Positions 8,751-16,386 of a DNA stretch of 40,439 nucleotides are shown here, piece by piece. The notes under the pieces were generated by a model. That model saw nothing but the letters and a program-made list of their open reading frames with translations, was not told the DNA's origin and ran no database searches. A program made the position numbers and the translations under genes. Source of the stretch: Alteromonadaceae bacterium UBA2620 (GTDB taxonomy: Bacteria > Pseudomonadota > Gammaproteobacteria > Enterobacterales > Alteromonadaceae). Location: NCBI GenBank assembly GCA_002339125.1, contig DDJQ01000035.1:1-40439 (forward strand). Reading direction: 5' to 3'. Position 1 is the first letter of the stretch. Each line of letters begins with the position of its first letter.

Positions 8751-10142
8751 TTACCGTGGCGGGAACATCCCGCCCATACCACCCGGGCCGCCGCCACCTG
8801 GTGGCATCATGCCTTTCATCTGGCGCATCATTTTCTTCATACCGCCGCCAGACATTTTCTTCATCATTTTTTGCATTTGAGTAAACTGCTTAAGCAACCG
8901 GTTTACGTCCTGAATCTGTGTGCCAGAACCTGCCGCAATACGACGCTTACGCGATCCTTTAATGATTTCAGGCTTTTCACGCTCAGCCGGCGTCATGGAA
9001 TTGATGATAGCTTCCATTTGTACAAACTGCTTGTCGTTAGCCTGATCTTTGATCTTGGCGGTCATATTGCCCATGCCCGGCATTTTATCGAGCATGCCCA
9101 TCATGCCGCCCATGTTGCGCATTTGCTCGAGCTGCTCTTTAAAGTCCTGCAGATCAAAGCCCTTGCCTTTTTGCACTTTCTTGGCAAGTTTTTGTGCCTT
9201 GTCTTTGTCGACTTTGCGCTCCACCTCTTCAATAAGGCTAAGCACATCACCCATGCCCAGAATACGAGAAGCGATTCGTTCCGGGTGGAACGGCTCCAGG
9301 GCATCGAGTTTTTCACCCATACCCAGGAATTTAATGGGCTTGCCAGTAATCTTGCGTACCGAAAGAGCCGCACCACCACGGGCGTCACCATCTGCTTTGG
9401 TAAGAATAACCCCGGTAAGCGGCAAGGCTTCATTAAAAGCTTTGGCGGTATTCGCCGCATCCTGACCGGTCATGGCGTCTACCACAAACAGTGTTTCTAC
9501 CGGTTTAACCGCTGCATGCAGGCCTTTAATCTCGTCCATCATGTCATTATCGACATGCAAACGACCGGCGGTATCGACTAACAGCACATCAAAGAATTGC
9601 TTGCGCGCATCATCGATTGCGTCGTTAACAATATCGATAGGCTTTTGCAAAATAGTGGACGGGAAAAAAGTCACGCCCACTTCTTCAGCCAGGGTCTCCA
9701 GCTGCTTTATAGCGGCCGGACGGTAAACGTCGGCACTGACCACCATGACCTTTTTCTTCTCACGTTCGGTGAGATACTTTGCCAGTTTACCTACTGAGGT
9801 AGTTTTACCTGCCCCTTGTAAACCGGCCATCAGTACCACGGCCGGCGGTTGGGTTGCCAGGTTCAGCTTTTCATTCGCTTCCCCCATTACCGCTTCCAGT
9901 TCGGACTGAACTATTTTGATAAAAACCTGACCCGGCTTAAGGCTTTTGGTGACCTCAGTACCTACGGCACGGGCTTTCACCTGACTCACAAATTCCTTAA
10001 CAACCGGTAAGGCTACGTCTGCCTCAAGCAGTGCCATACGCACTTCTCGCAGCGTATCTTTGATGTTGTCTTCGGTCAGACGGCCGCGCCCGCTTACATT
10101 GCGAAGTGTCTGGCCAAGGCGTTCGGAGAGATTCTCAAACAT
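8751..10142 (-). CDS. ffh: Signal recognition particle GTPase Ffh
   Basis: The 463-residue protein subunit of the signal recognition particle. With 4.5S RNA it binds signal sequences on ribosomes and brings them to FtsY at the membrane. The N-domain occupies residues 1-90. The G-domain has G1 GLQGAGKTT, G3 DTAGRLHVD and G4 TKADGDARGG, all intact. The M-domain from about 325 is Met-rich and carries the RNA-binding stretch SRKRRIAAGSGT; the tail is rich in Met, Gly and Pro (KMMKKMSGGGMKKMMRQMKG). Length fits the family. It is divergent from the CcsA-like gene with 170 bases between starts. The order ffh / CcsA-like / CorB-like matches the ffh-ypjD-yfjD neighbourhood known from E. coli. The 4.5S RNA gene is not in this window. 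Confidence 0.98.
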   Translation of the reverse strand: MFENLSERLGQTLRNVSGRGRLTEDNIKDTLREVRMALLEADVALPVVKEFVSQVKARAVGTEVTKSLKPGQVFIKIVQSELEAVMGEANEKLNLATQPPAVVLMAGLQGAGKTTSVGKLAKYLTEREKKKVMVVSADVYRPAAIKQLETLAEEVGVTFFPSTILQKPIDIVNDAIDDARKQFFDVLLVDTAGRLHVDNDMMDEIKGLHAAVKPVETLFVVDAMTGQDAANTAKAFNEALPLTGVILTKADGDARGGAALSVRKITGKPIKFLGMGEKLDALEPFHPERIASRILGMGDVLSLIEEVERKVDKDKAQKLAKKVQKGKGFDLQDFKEQLEQMRNMGGMMGMLDKMPGMGNMTAKIKDQANDKQFVQMEAIINSMTPAEREKPEIIKGSRKRRIAAGSGTQIQDVNRLLKQFTQMQKMMKKMSGGGMKKMMRQMKGMMPPGGGGPGGMGGMFPPR

Positions 10143-10312
10143 AAATCAATAACCTGAAACAAAAAGTAATCGCTGAAGTATACCGAAATTTACGCTGTTT
10201 ACGTAGGGGGGATTAACGATTTATCGCAATCAGGCAGACATCTGGTTGAATTCTTTGTTATTCTCACGTATCTATATGGACTTATTAATTCTCAACGGGT
10301 TATCTACAACGA

Positions 10313-11107
10313 ATGGCTACCTTGTTTGCGCTGTTGGCAGTTGCTGCCTATTTGTTTTCAGCGGTTTCGGTGACGGGGCGATTTTTTCATAATCAGGGGC
10401 CCAACCGCATGCTGTCGCTGAGCATTGCGGCACTGGCAGTGGTATTTCACTCATTTTATCTGGGCGATGCGATTCTGGCCGCTCAGGCCGGGCAGAATAT
10501 GAGTATTACAAACGTACTCTCACTGGTTGCCTGGTTGATTACCTTATCGATGCTGGTTAGCAGCAGCCTGTTACCCAATACCATTTTATTACCCGTAGTA
10601 TTCAGCTTTTCTGCGTTTACGGTGCTGGCATCCATGTTTGTACCGGTCAGCCATATTATGCATATCGACATGCGACCGGGACTGGTGATTCATATCACCT
10701 TATCGCTGTTTGCCTACGGGGCGCTGGTGATTGGCTTTTTATATGCATTGCAGATGTCTTACATTACCCATCAGCTTAAACATAAAGGCGCAGGGTTATT
10801 GCACTCTTCCCTGCCCCCGCTCATGCTGGTTGAGTCAATCCTGTTTAAACTGATTTTGCTGGGCACTATTTTGCTGGTGATTGCTCAGTTAAGTGGCTTT
10901 ATCTTCCTCGACAACATGTTTGGTCGCGGATACATCCATAAAACGGTATTATCTATTGCCGGTCTGATTGTTTTTATTGTGCTGCTGGTTGGCCAGAAAC
11001 TGTGGGGCTGGCGAGGAAAACAAGTCATATCATTAACTGTAGTTGGCGTAGTTCTGCTCTCTCTGGCGTATTTTGGCAGCCGGTTTGTTAGCGAAATACT
11101 CTTATAG
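10313..11107 (+). CDS. ypjD: CcsA-like inner membrane protein (YpjD type)
   Basis: A 264-residue polytopic membrane protein with about eight hydrophobic segments from residue 3 to the C-terminus. The family is the cytochrome c assembly protein CcsA/ResC/HemX group, whose members handle haem. Two stretches fit it: HIDMRPGLVIHITLSLFAYGALVIGFLYAL, cited here only as the region around residues 118-148, and a late DNMFGRGYIHKTVLSI. His residues in both could bind haem. The name YpjD is taken from the E. coli gene beside ffh. The exact role is not established in E. coli. It is divergent from ffh and is followed 82 bases later by the CorB-like gene. Confidence 0.88.
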   Translation: MATLFALLAVAAYLFSAVSVTGRFFHNQGPNRMLSLSIAALAVVFHSFYLGDAILAAQAGQNMSITNVLSLVAWLITLSMLVSSSLLPNTILLPVVFSFSAFTVLASMFVPVSHIMHIDMRPGLVIHITLSLFAYGALVIGFLYALQMSYITHQLKHKGAGLLHSSLPPLMLVESILFKLILLGTILLVIAQLSGFIFLDNMFGRGYIHKTVLSIAGLIVFIVLLVGQKLWGWRGKQVISLTVVGVVLLSLAYFGSRFVSEILL

Positions 11108-11189
11108 TCGCATTCACCGAATAAACACTTGAAACCACGTAGCTGACTGTCTACATTGGTGGTTCTGATTAGTACAAGGGATTCCTTAG

Positions 11190-12482
11190 TTGGACGACAT
11201 ATCTACCAGTGCACTGCTGATTGCACTGGGCATTTTGATTGCACTTTCAGCCTATTTTTCCAGTTCAGAAACTGGAATGATGTCTATCAACCGTTACCGC
11301 TTAAAGCACCTTCAGGGCGAAGGGCACCGCGGGGCTAACCGGGTCCAGAAACTCCTCGATCGTCCCGACCGTTTGATTGGTTTGATCCTTATCGGTAATA
11401 ACCTGGTCAACATTGCCGCCTCAGCCATAGCGACCATTATCTGTACCCGCTGGTTTGGTGAATACTGGGCAGTGTTTGCCACCACCATTGGCCTGACCAT
11501 CATTCTGCTGATTTTTGCTGAAGTGACGCCTAAAACCCTGGCTGCGCTGTACCCGGAAAAAATTGCCTTTCCCAGCTCGCTGATCCTGTCGCCATTACTG
11601 AAAGTTCTCTACCCTTTCGTTGCCTTTATTAATGGCATTACCAACGGCATTCTGGCAATTATGCGTATCAGGCCTCATGATGGTGCGGGCGATTCCCTCA
11701 GCCGGGAAGAGCTACGAACGGTGGTATATGAAGCCGGAACCATGATCCCTAAAAAGCACCAGGACATGCTGGTCAGCATTCTGGACTTAGAAAACGTCAC
11801 TGCAGAAGACATAATGGTGCCGCGCAGTGATATTGTTGCCATTGATATTAATGACGACTGGAAAATCATCCAGAAGCAGCTTACGACGGCGCAACATACC
11901 CGCGTGTTGTTGTATCGCGATAGTATTGATGATGCGGTTGGCTTTGTGCACGTGCGCGATGCCCTGCGCTTGTTATCTAAAGATCAATTTACCAAGGCCT
12001 CGCTGCTTCGTGCAGTAAGGGAAATCTACTTTGCACCTGAGTCTATTCCACTGCATACCCTGATGTATCAGTTTCAGGCCGAGAAAGAGCGGATTGCCCT
12101 GGTAGTTGATGAATACGGCGATATTCAGGGTCTGGTAACGCTGGAAGATATTCTGGAAGAAATTATTGGTGACTTCACCACTACTAACCTGCCCGATCAC
12201 AGCAAGGAAGTATCCATTCAACAGGACGGCAGCGTTTTGGTGGATGGCAGCGCCAACATTCGTGAATTAAATAAAGAGATGGACTGGAGTTTTCCAACCG
12301 AGGGCCCGAAAACCCTTAACGGTTTGATTCTGGAATACCTGGAAGAAATCCCGGAGAACAATGTCAGCCTGCGTTTGGCTGGATATCCAATTGAAATTAT
12401 TGATATTAACGAGAATATGATTAAAACCGTGCGGGTGATACCTGAGTATTTCCGGGAAAGCGCGCCTACCCCTAACGAGTAA
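11190..12482 (+). CDS. yfjD: CNNM/CBS/CorC-domain membrane protein (CorB/YfjD type)
   Basis: A 430-residue inner membrane protein of the HlyC/CorC (CNNM) family, linked to magnesium or cobalt export. A CNNM (DUF21) transmembrane domain spans about residues 1-190, starting ISTSALLIALGILIALSAYF and including SSSETGMMSINRYRLK. A pair of CBS domains follows, about 205-330 (IMVPRSDIVAIDIND; VVDEYGDIQGLVTLEDILEE). A CorC/HlyC domain fills about 345-425. The start codon is TTG: the frame begins with DDISTSALL at 11190, an AAGGG lies 10-15 bases upstream, and the next in-frame ATG would cut into the first helix. Its final 11 bases overlap the small minus-strand ORF at 12472-12648. Confidence 0.93.
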   Translation: MDDISTSALLIALGILIALSAYFSSSETGMMSINRYRLKHLQGEGHRGANRVQKLLDRPDRLIGLILIGNNLVNIAASAIATIICTRWFGEYWAVFATTIGLTIILLIFAEVTPKTLAALYPEKIAFPSSLILSPLLKVLYPFVAFINGITNGILAIMRIRPHDGAGDSLSREELRTVVYEAGTMIPKKHQDMLVSILDLENVTAEDIMVPRSDIVAIDINDDWKIIQKQLTTAQHTRVLLYRDSIDDAVGFVHVRDALRLLSKDQFTKASLLRAVREIYFAPESIPLHTLMYQFQAEKERIALVVDEYGDIQGLVTLEDILEEIIGDFTTTNLPDHSKEVSIQQDGSVLVDGSANIRELNKEMDWSFPTEGPKTLNGLILEYLEEIPENNVSLRLAGYPIEIIDINENMIKTVRVIPEYFRESAPTPNE

Positions 12483-12648
12483 TTTTCCGCTTGGCCAGAG
12501 CTTTCGCTTTGGCCGCTGCCACCTTGGCCGACAAATCACTTAGTTTGCCCATCAGTTGCGTCAGCTCTTCATCTTCATGCAGGTCTGCTTCCTCAACATG
12601 ACGCTGAAGCGATTTACGCAACTGTTCAGGGATCGACTGGCCAGACAT
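12472..12648 (-). CDS. Small hypothetical protein, 58 residues
   Basis: A short frame of 58 codons ending in TAG: a charged, almost wholly helical protein beginning MSGQSIPEQLRKSL, with an acidic centre (EEADLHEDEELTQLM) and an Ala/Lys-rich tail (KVAAAKAKALAKRKITR). No signal peptide or membrane segment. I do not recognise a family. It lies 140 bases downstream of sixA on the same strand and runs tail to tail with the CorB-like gene, overlapping its last 11 bases. The ribosome-binding site is only a weak GAG. The organised amphipathic composition and snug position between genes suggest it is real. The first four residues are the same as those of SixA (MSGQ), probably by chance. Confidence 0.55.
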   Translation of the reverse strand: MSGQSIPEQLRKSLQRHVEEADLHEDEELTQLMGKLSDLSAKVAAAKAKALAKRKITR

Positions 12649-12787
12649 ACACTCTCAAATAATAGATTCACTACAGGTTCTATATCGGAAAGCGGCCGGA
12701 TTTCTAAAGCAGAAAATTTGTCAGAATAACCAGAAATTCAAAGCTGAGAACATTGCTGATAATGCCAGCTCATAGCTGGTCTGCCAG

Positions 12788-13300
12788 TTACAGCCCCTGA
12801 TAGTGCTTGAGTAAAACGCCTTTACTTCGGCTTAATGAATAGCGCACCACTGCCACAGAGCCGGTAGCAAACAATGACATTTTTGGCACATCGCAGATTT
12901 CGTCGAGAAAAAAAGATACAAATGGCATATGACTAACCAGCAATAGCGGCTGACCAGCGTTGTTCTTGATGCTCTGCCGGGCAAGTACGTCGACATAATC
13001 ATGAACCAGTTTTACATTGCCATCGGGCGTGATGTCGGCGCAGATTTCAAACTGACTGGCATGCAGAGTATTGGCAACCTGCTGATAAGACTGACGGGTA
13101 CGGGTGTATGGACTGACCAGTGCGGTTGCAATCTGGTTATCGAGGCAGTAGCTCTCTGCCAGCCAACGACTGGAAGCCCCAACTTCCGCACTGCCTACGG
13201 CAGTAAGCTGTCGGCTCTTGTCATCGGTAAGGAGTCCCTCGGCCTCACCATGGCGCATGATAAAAATTAAAATGTCGTCTTTGCTGCTTTGACCTGACAT
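12788..13300 (-). CDS. sixA: Phosphohistidine phosphatase SixA
   Basis: A 170-residue histidine phosphatase of the phosphoglycerate-mutase superfamily. The RHG motif is at residues 16-18 (FIMRHGEAEG), with His17 as the phospho-acceptor, and a second conserved His is in LVSHMPFVSFFLDE. VSPYTRTRQSYQQV also fits SixA. In E. coli SixA dephosphorylates histidines in ArcB or in phosphotransfer proteins; the target here is unknown. The protein is cytoplasmic. It is divergent from the M16 peptidase with a 156-base gap. A 15-base inverted repeat (CCAGCT/AGCTGG, 12765-12779) lies just past its stop but has no U-run and is not convincing as a terminator. Confidence 0.93.
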   Translation of the reverse strand: MSGQSSKDDILIFIMRHGEAEGLLTDDKSRQLTAVGSAEVGASSRWLAESYCLDNQIATALVSPYTRTRQSYQQVANTLHASQFEICADITPDGNVKLVHDYVDVLARQSIKNNAGQPLLLVSHMPFVSFFLDEICDVPKMSLFATGSVAVVRYSLSRSKGVLLKHYQGL

Positions 13301-13456
13301 AACATTGCTAATATGATGAGAAATGACAAGTGTACGATAACAAAGGTCGCGCCCCTCGCCTAGTACTATCGCATTGACTTAGACTAAGGTGGGAGAACTC
13401 AGTCCGTGAGCCGGGCCGGAAGTATAATAATAAGTGAATAAGCGAAGACAAACACA

Positions 13457-16204
13457 TTGAATATTTCCCAGGACTTAAACAGTACTGAATCACTTGTTCT
13501 CGAAAATGGACTCCGGGTACTCGTTATTCATAAACCTGAAGTAGACACCTGCTGCGTGTCGGTTAGCTGTAAGGCTGGCCACTTCTTTGACCCTGCAGAT
13601 TGCCCCGGTCTGGCGCATCTGCTGGAACACATGTTGTTTATGGGCAACGACCTCATCCCCGAGCCGAATGGGATTAATGATCTGGTTGAACAGGCTGGCG
13701 GCTCTATCAACGCATGGACCGGGACCGAATTTGCCAATTACCATTTTCAGGCTCGTGCCCAGGCGTTGCCACGCTTACTGCCCGCTTTAGCTGCGATGCT
13801 GGGAGCGCCCCACTTTAATCAGGAGCGCATAGCAGCTGAAATCCAGTCCATCGATGCAGAGTATCAGTATAAGCGCAAGGATGACTTACGGCGGCTCTAT
13901 CAAATTCATAAAGAAACGGCCAACCCGGCACATCCTTTTGCCAAGTTTTCGGTTGGCAATGAACTGATATTCAATCAGTTCCCGGTGTCTACGCTTAAAG
14001 AAATGCTCAGTAATTTCCATGAGCAGTATTATTGCGCGAAAAACCTTACCCTGTGTGTTTATTCCCCTTTTAGCGTTAGTCAGTTAACTCCGTGGTTTGG
14101 AGGATCATTTAACCTGCTCGACGCTGGCTCCGCTGCAGAACTTGAGTTACCGCCGCTGTATTTGGCTGATCAATTAGGCACACAAATTAATATTGAGCCG
14201 TTGCAGGCAGCAAGACGTCTGATCATTACCTTTGCTTTGCCAGCCTTGCATCTGGATATCAGTAGCAAGCCACTGGATTTTATCAGCCATGTACTGGGCG
14301 ATGAGGCCTCAGGCAGCTTGTTTGCCTATCTGAAAGCCAAAGGCTGGGCCAGCAATCTGATTGCCGGCTCTGGTATCGAAGGACAGAATTTCAAAGATTT
14401 TAATATTAATCTGCAACTTACCGAGAGCGGGCTTACACACCAAAACGACATCATCAACGCGGTGTTTTACGTTATTGAGCAACTTAAGCAAGCCGCTACG
14501 GAAGAATGGCGCCTGCAGGAAAAAGCCAAGCTGAATCAGTTAGCCCGGCAATACGATGATTCCCATAAGCCTTTGCAGGCAATTAGTGAACTGGCAGAAC
14601 TACACCAGTATTTTAGCTGGGATGACATCGCAAAAGCCTGTGTTTCTGAAACCTTAACTCAGCAAAGCTTGTGTGATGCGCTGGCTTATTTTACGCCGGC
14701 GAATATGCGGGTGAAAGTCATCGCTCAGAGCGTGCATACTACTAAAAGGTGTGCTTATTACGATGCAGCCTATGCGATTGAACCTTATACAGCGCAGCAA
14801 CTGACAGCCTGGCAGACTCCCAGCCCGGTGCAGGCTATATTTATGTCGCCTCCCAATCCTTTTATTGGTGATAGCTACAGTCTTTGTAAAAACGAAGCGC
14901 AATTTGCACTGCCGCAACAGATAGTGAGTAATAAAGGATTTGATTTCTGGTTTTGTCAGGATCACATATTCAATGTACCCAAAGGCGATATTTTCGTGTC
15001 TTTTGACATCCCGTCTCTGGCGCAAAATATTCATCAGGTAGCAGCTAAGCGGCTATGGCTGGCAGCCCTCAATGATTTTCTGCAAGGCCGGTTTTACCGG
15101 GCGGAAATCGCCGGACTGCATTACCGGATATATGGCCACCAGGGTGGGTTTAGTATTCACACCCGAGGGTTCAGTGCCCAGCAGGGGCAATTGCTGAATC
15201 ATCTTATTGATGCCATTAAAGGCTTCGCTCCGGATCCGCAAACTTTTAAACATGTTCAGTCACTGCAGTGTCAGAGCTTACATAACACACTATTAAACAA
15301 ACCAATTAACCGCTTATTTTCACGCCTGAGTGTTTTAATTCAAAAAAACACACACGCGCCGGTAGAAATGCTGGATGCGGTGCAGCATTGCCAGTTTGAT
15401 GATATTCAGCGACTGCGAGACAGAGCCTTTGACTACTACCATGTTGACGGGCTGATTCACGGTAACTGGTCGTCCAGCGCTGCCCAGCGTATTGTTGACA
15501 GTGTGCTGACACAAACTGTCTCTGCCAAAGCACCGCCGCTGCCACGCCCGGTTGCCAAATTACCGGTGGGTAAAACCTTATATCATGAAGTAGCCTGTGA
15601 GCACGATGACGCCGCGGTAGTGTTGTATTTACAGGCGCCCAGCAATGACATCCAGGATGTCGCCATGTGTATGGTATTGGAGCAAATGTTGGCGGGTTCT
15701 TTCTTTACTACCCTGCGTACAGAGAAGCAACTAGGCTATATTGTGGGTACCGGTTATGTTCCGCATAATCAGCATCCGGGCATCGCTTTTTACATTCAAA
15801 GCCCCAACAATGCGCCGCAGGTATTGCTCGATCACATCTCCACGTTTTTGCAGCAGCAAACCAGCGAAAAAACCTTTTACGAAGGTTACTGGCCACACAT
15901 TCAGCGCAACCTGTTAAAGCAGTTGCAGGATGTTGATATTAATCAGTCCATGCGCTCTCAAAATATCTGGCAAAGCCTGGGCGCCAAAGACCCGCAACTT
16001 AATACCAACCAACGCCTTGCACAGGCCATCGAGTCGATGCGATTCAGCGATATCGAACACTACGCCACCGACATGAATCTCAACCAGACTTTCGGACAAC
16101 TGGTATTGTTTGCCCCGGGTAAATTTAAAACCATGAACGTCGCAAATGACGTCTTTATTCCGAATATCGCGGATTTTAAATCTAAAGTTGAATTTTACCT
16201 TTGA
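13457..16204 (+). CDS. M16 zinc metallopeptidase (insulinase/pitrilysin type)
   Basis: A large single-chain M16A peptidase of 915 residues with no signal peptide, so probably cytoplasmic; E. coli pitrilysin is periplasmic. The inverted zinc motif HLLEH is at residues 54-58 with Glu57 as the base, and the third ligand Glu135 (IDAEYQYKR) sits 77 residues after His58, the pitrilysin spacing. The C-terminal half carries the degenerate non-catalytic domain, including TLRTEKQLGYIVGTGY, typical of the family. The start must be TTG at 13457: an in-frame TAA ends at 13441 and no ATG, GTG or other TTG comes before the catalytic core. The ribosome-binding site is poor, suggesting low translation. It degrades small peptides; the physiological substrate is not shown. 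It is divergent from sixA. Confidence 0.93.
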   Translation: MNISQDLNSTESLVLENGLRVLVIHKPEVDTCCVSVSCKAGHFFDPADCPGLAHLLEHMLFMGNDLIPEPNGINDLVEQAGGSINAWTGTEFANYHFQARAQALPRLLPALAAMLGAPHFNQERIAAEIQSIDAEYQYKRKDDLRRLYQIHKETANPAHPFAKFSVGNELIFNQFPVSTLKEMLSNFHEQYYCAKNLTLCVYSPFSVSQLTPWFGGSFNLLDAGSAAELELPPLYLADQLGTQINIEPLQAARRLIITFALPALHLDISSKPLDFISHVLGDEASGSLFAYLKAKGWASNLIAGSGIEGQNFKDFNINLQLTESGLTHQNDIINAVFYVIEQLKQAATEEWRLQEKAKLNQLARQYDDSHKPLQAISELAELHQYFSWDDIAKACVSETLTQQSLCDALAYFTPANMRVKVIAQSVHTTKRCAYYDAAYAIEPYTAQQLTAWQTPSPVQAIFMSPPNPFIGDSYSLCKNEAQFALPQQIVSNKGFDFWFCQDHIFNVPKGDIFVSFDIPSLAQNIHQVAAKRLWLAALNDFLQGRFYRAEIAGLHYRIYGHQGGFSIHTRGFSAQQGQLLNHLIDAIKGFAPDPQTFKHVQSLQCQSLHNTLLNKPINRLFSRLSVLIQKNTHAPVEMLDAVQHCQFDDIQRLRDRAFDYYHVDGLIHGNWSSSAAQRIVDSVLTQTVSAKAPPLPRPVAKLPVGKTLYHEVACEHDDAAVVLYLQAPSNDIQDVAMCMVLEQMLAGSFFTTLRTEKQLGYIVGTGYVPHNQHPGIAFYIQSPNNAPQVLLDHISTFLQQQTSEKTFYEGYWPHIQRNLLKQLQDVDINQSMRSQNIWQSLGAKDPQLNTNQRLAQAIESMRFSDIEHYATDMNLNQTFGQLVLFAPGKFKTMNVANDVFIPNIADFKSKVEFYL

Positions 16205-16386
16205 GCAATAAACACCCGCTTTTCTCCTGCCGTCACCACTGGTTGCCCAAGAAACACACAGGCAGTGATGGCAATCAAAAAAAACCTTGTAGAGACGCTG
16301 TTTATTGGGCATATTGGGTAGCGGATAGTAGGGAAGCTAGACACGATAAGAAGTAAAAAAGATAAGGCATTCAATGCCAAAGGTGT
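16205..16386 (+). promoter_or_regulatory. Upstream region with inverted and direct repeats
   Basis: Between the M16 gene and the sensor gene. A 13-base perfect inverted repeat GGCATT-C-AATGCC (16366-16378) ends eight bases before the ATG at 16387, so it lies against the ribosome-binding site (AAAGG at 16379-16383). It could be an operator or a hairpin that hides the ribosome-binding site. A direct repeat TATTGGG (16303-16309 and 16312-16318) lies further upstream. No clear terminator for the M16 gene is visible. Both repeats are short and may be chance. Confidence 0.35.

Noticed and set aside
8742..9581. 279-codon plus-strand frame opposite ffh
   Set aside because: Antisense to a clearly conserved gene; His-rich composition is the mirror of Met codons (CAT from ATG).
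16195..16380. Hydrophobic 61-codon minus-strand frame filling the gap before the sensor gene
   Set aside because: No ribosome-binding site, and the region reads better as an upstream regulatory stretch.
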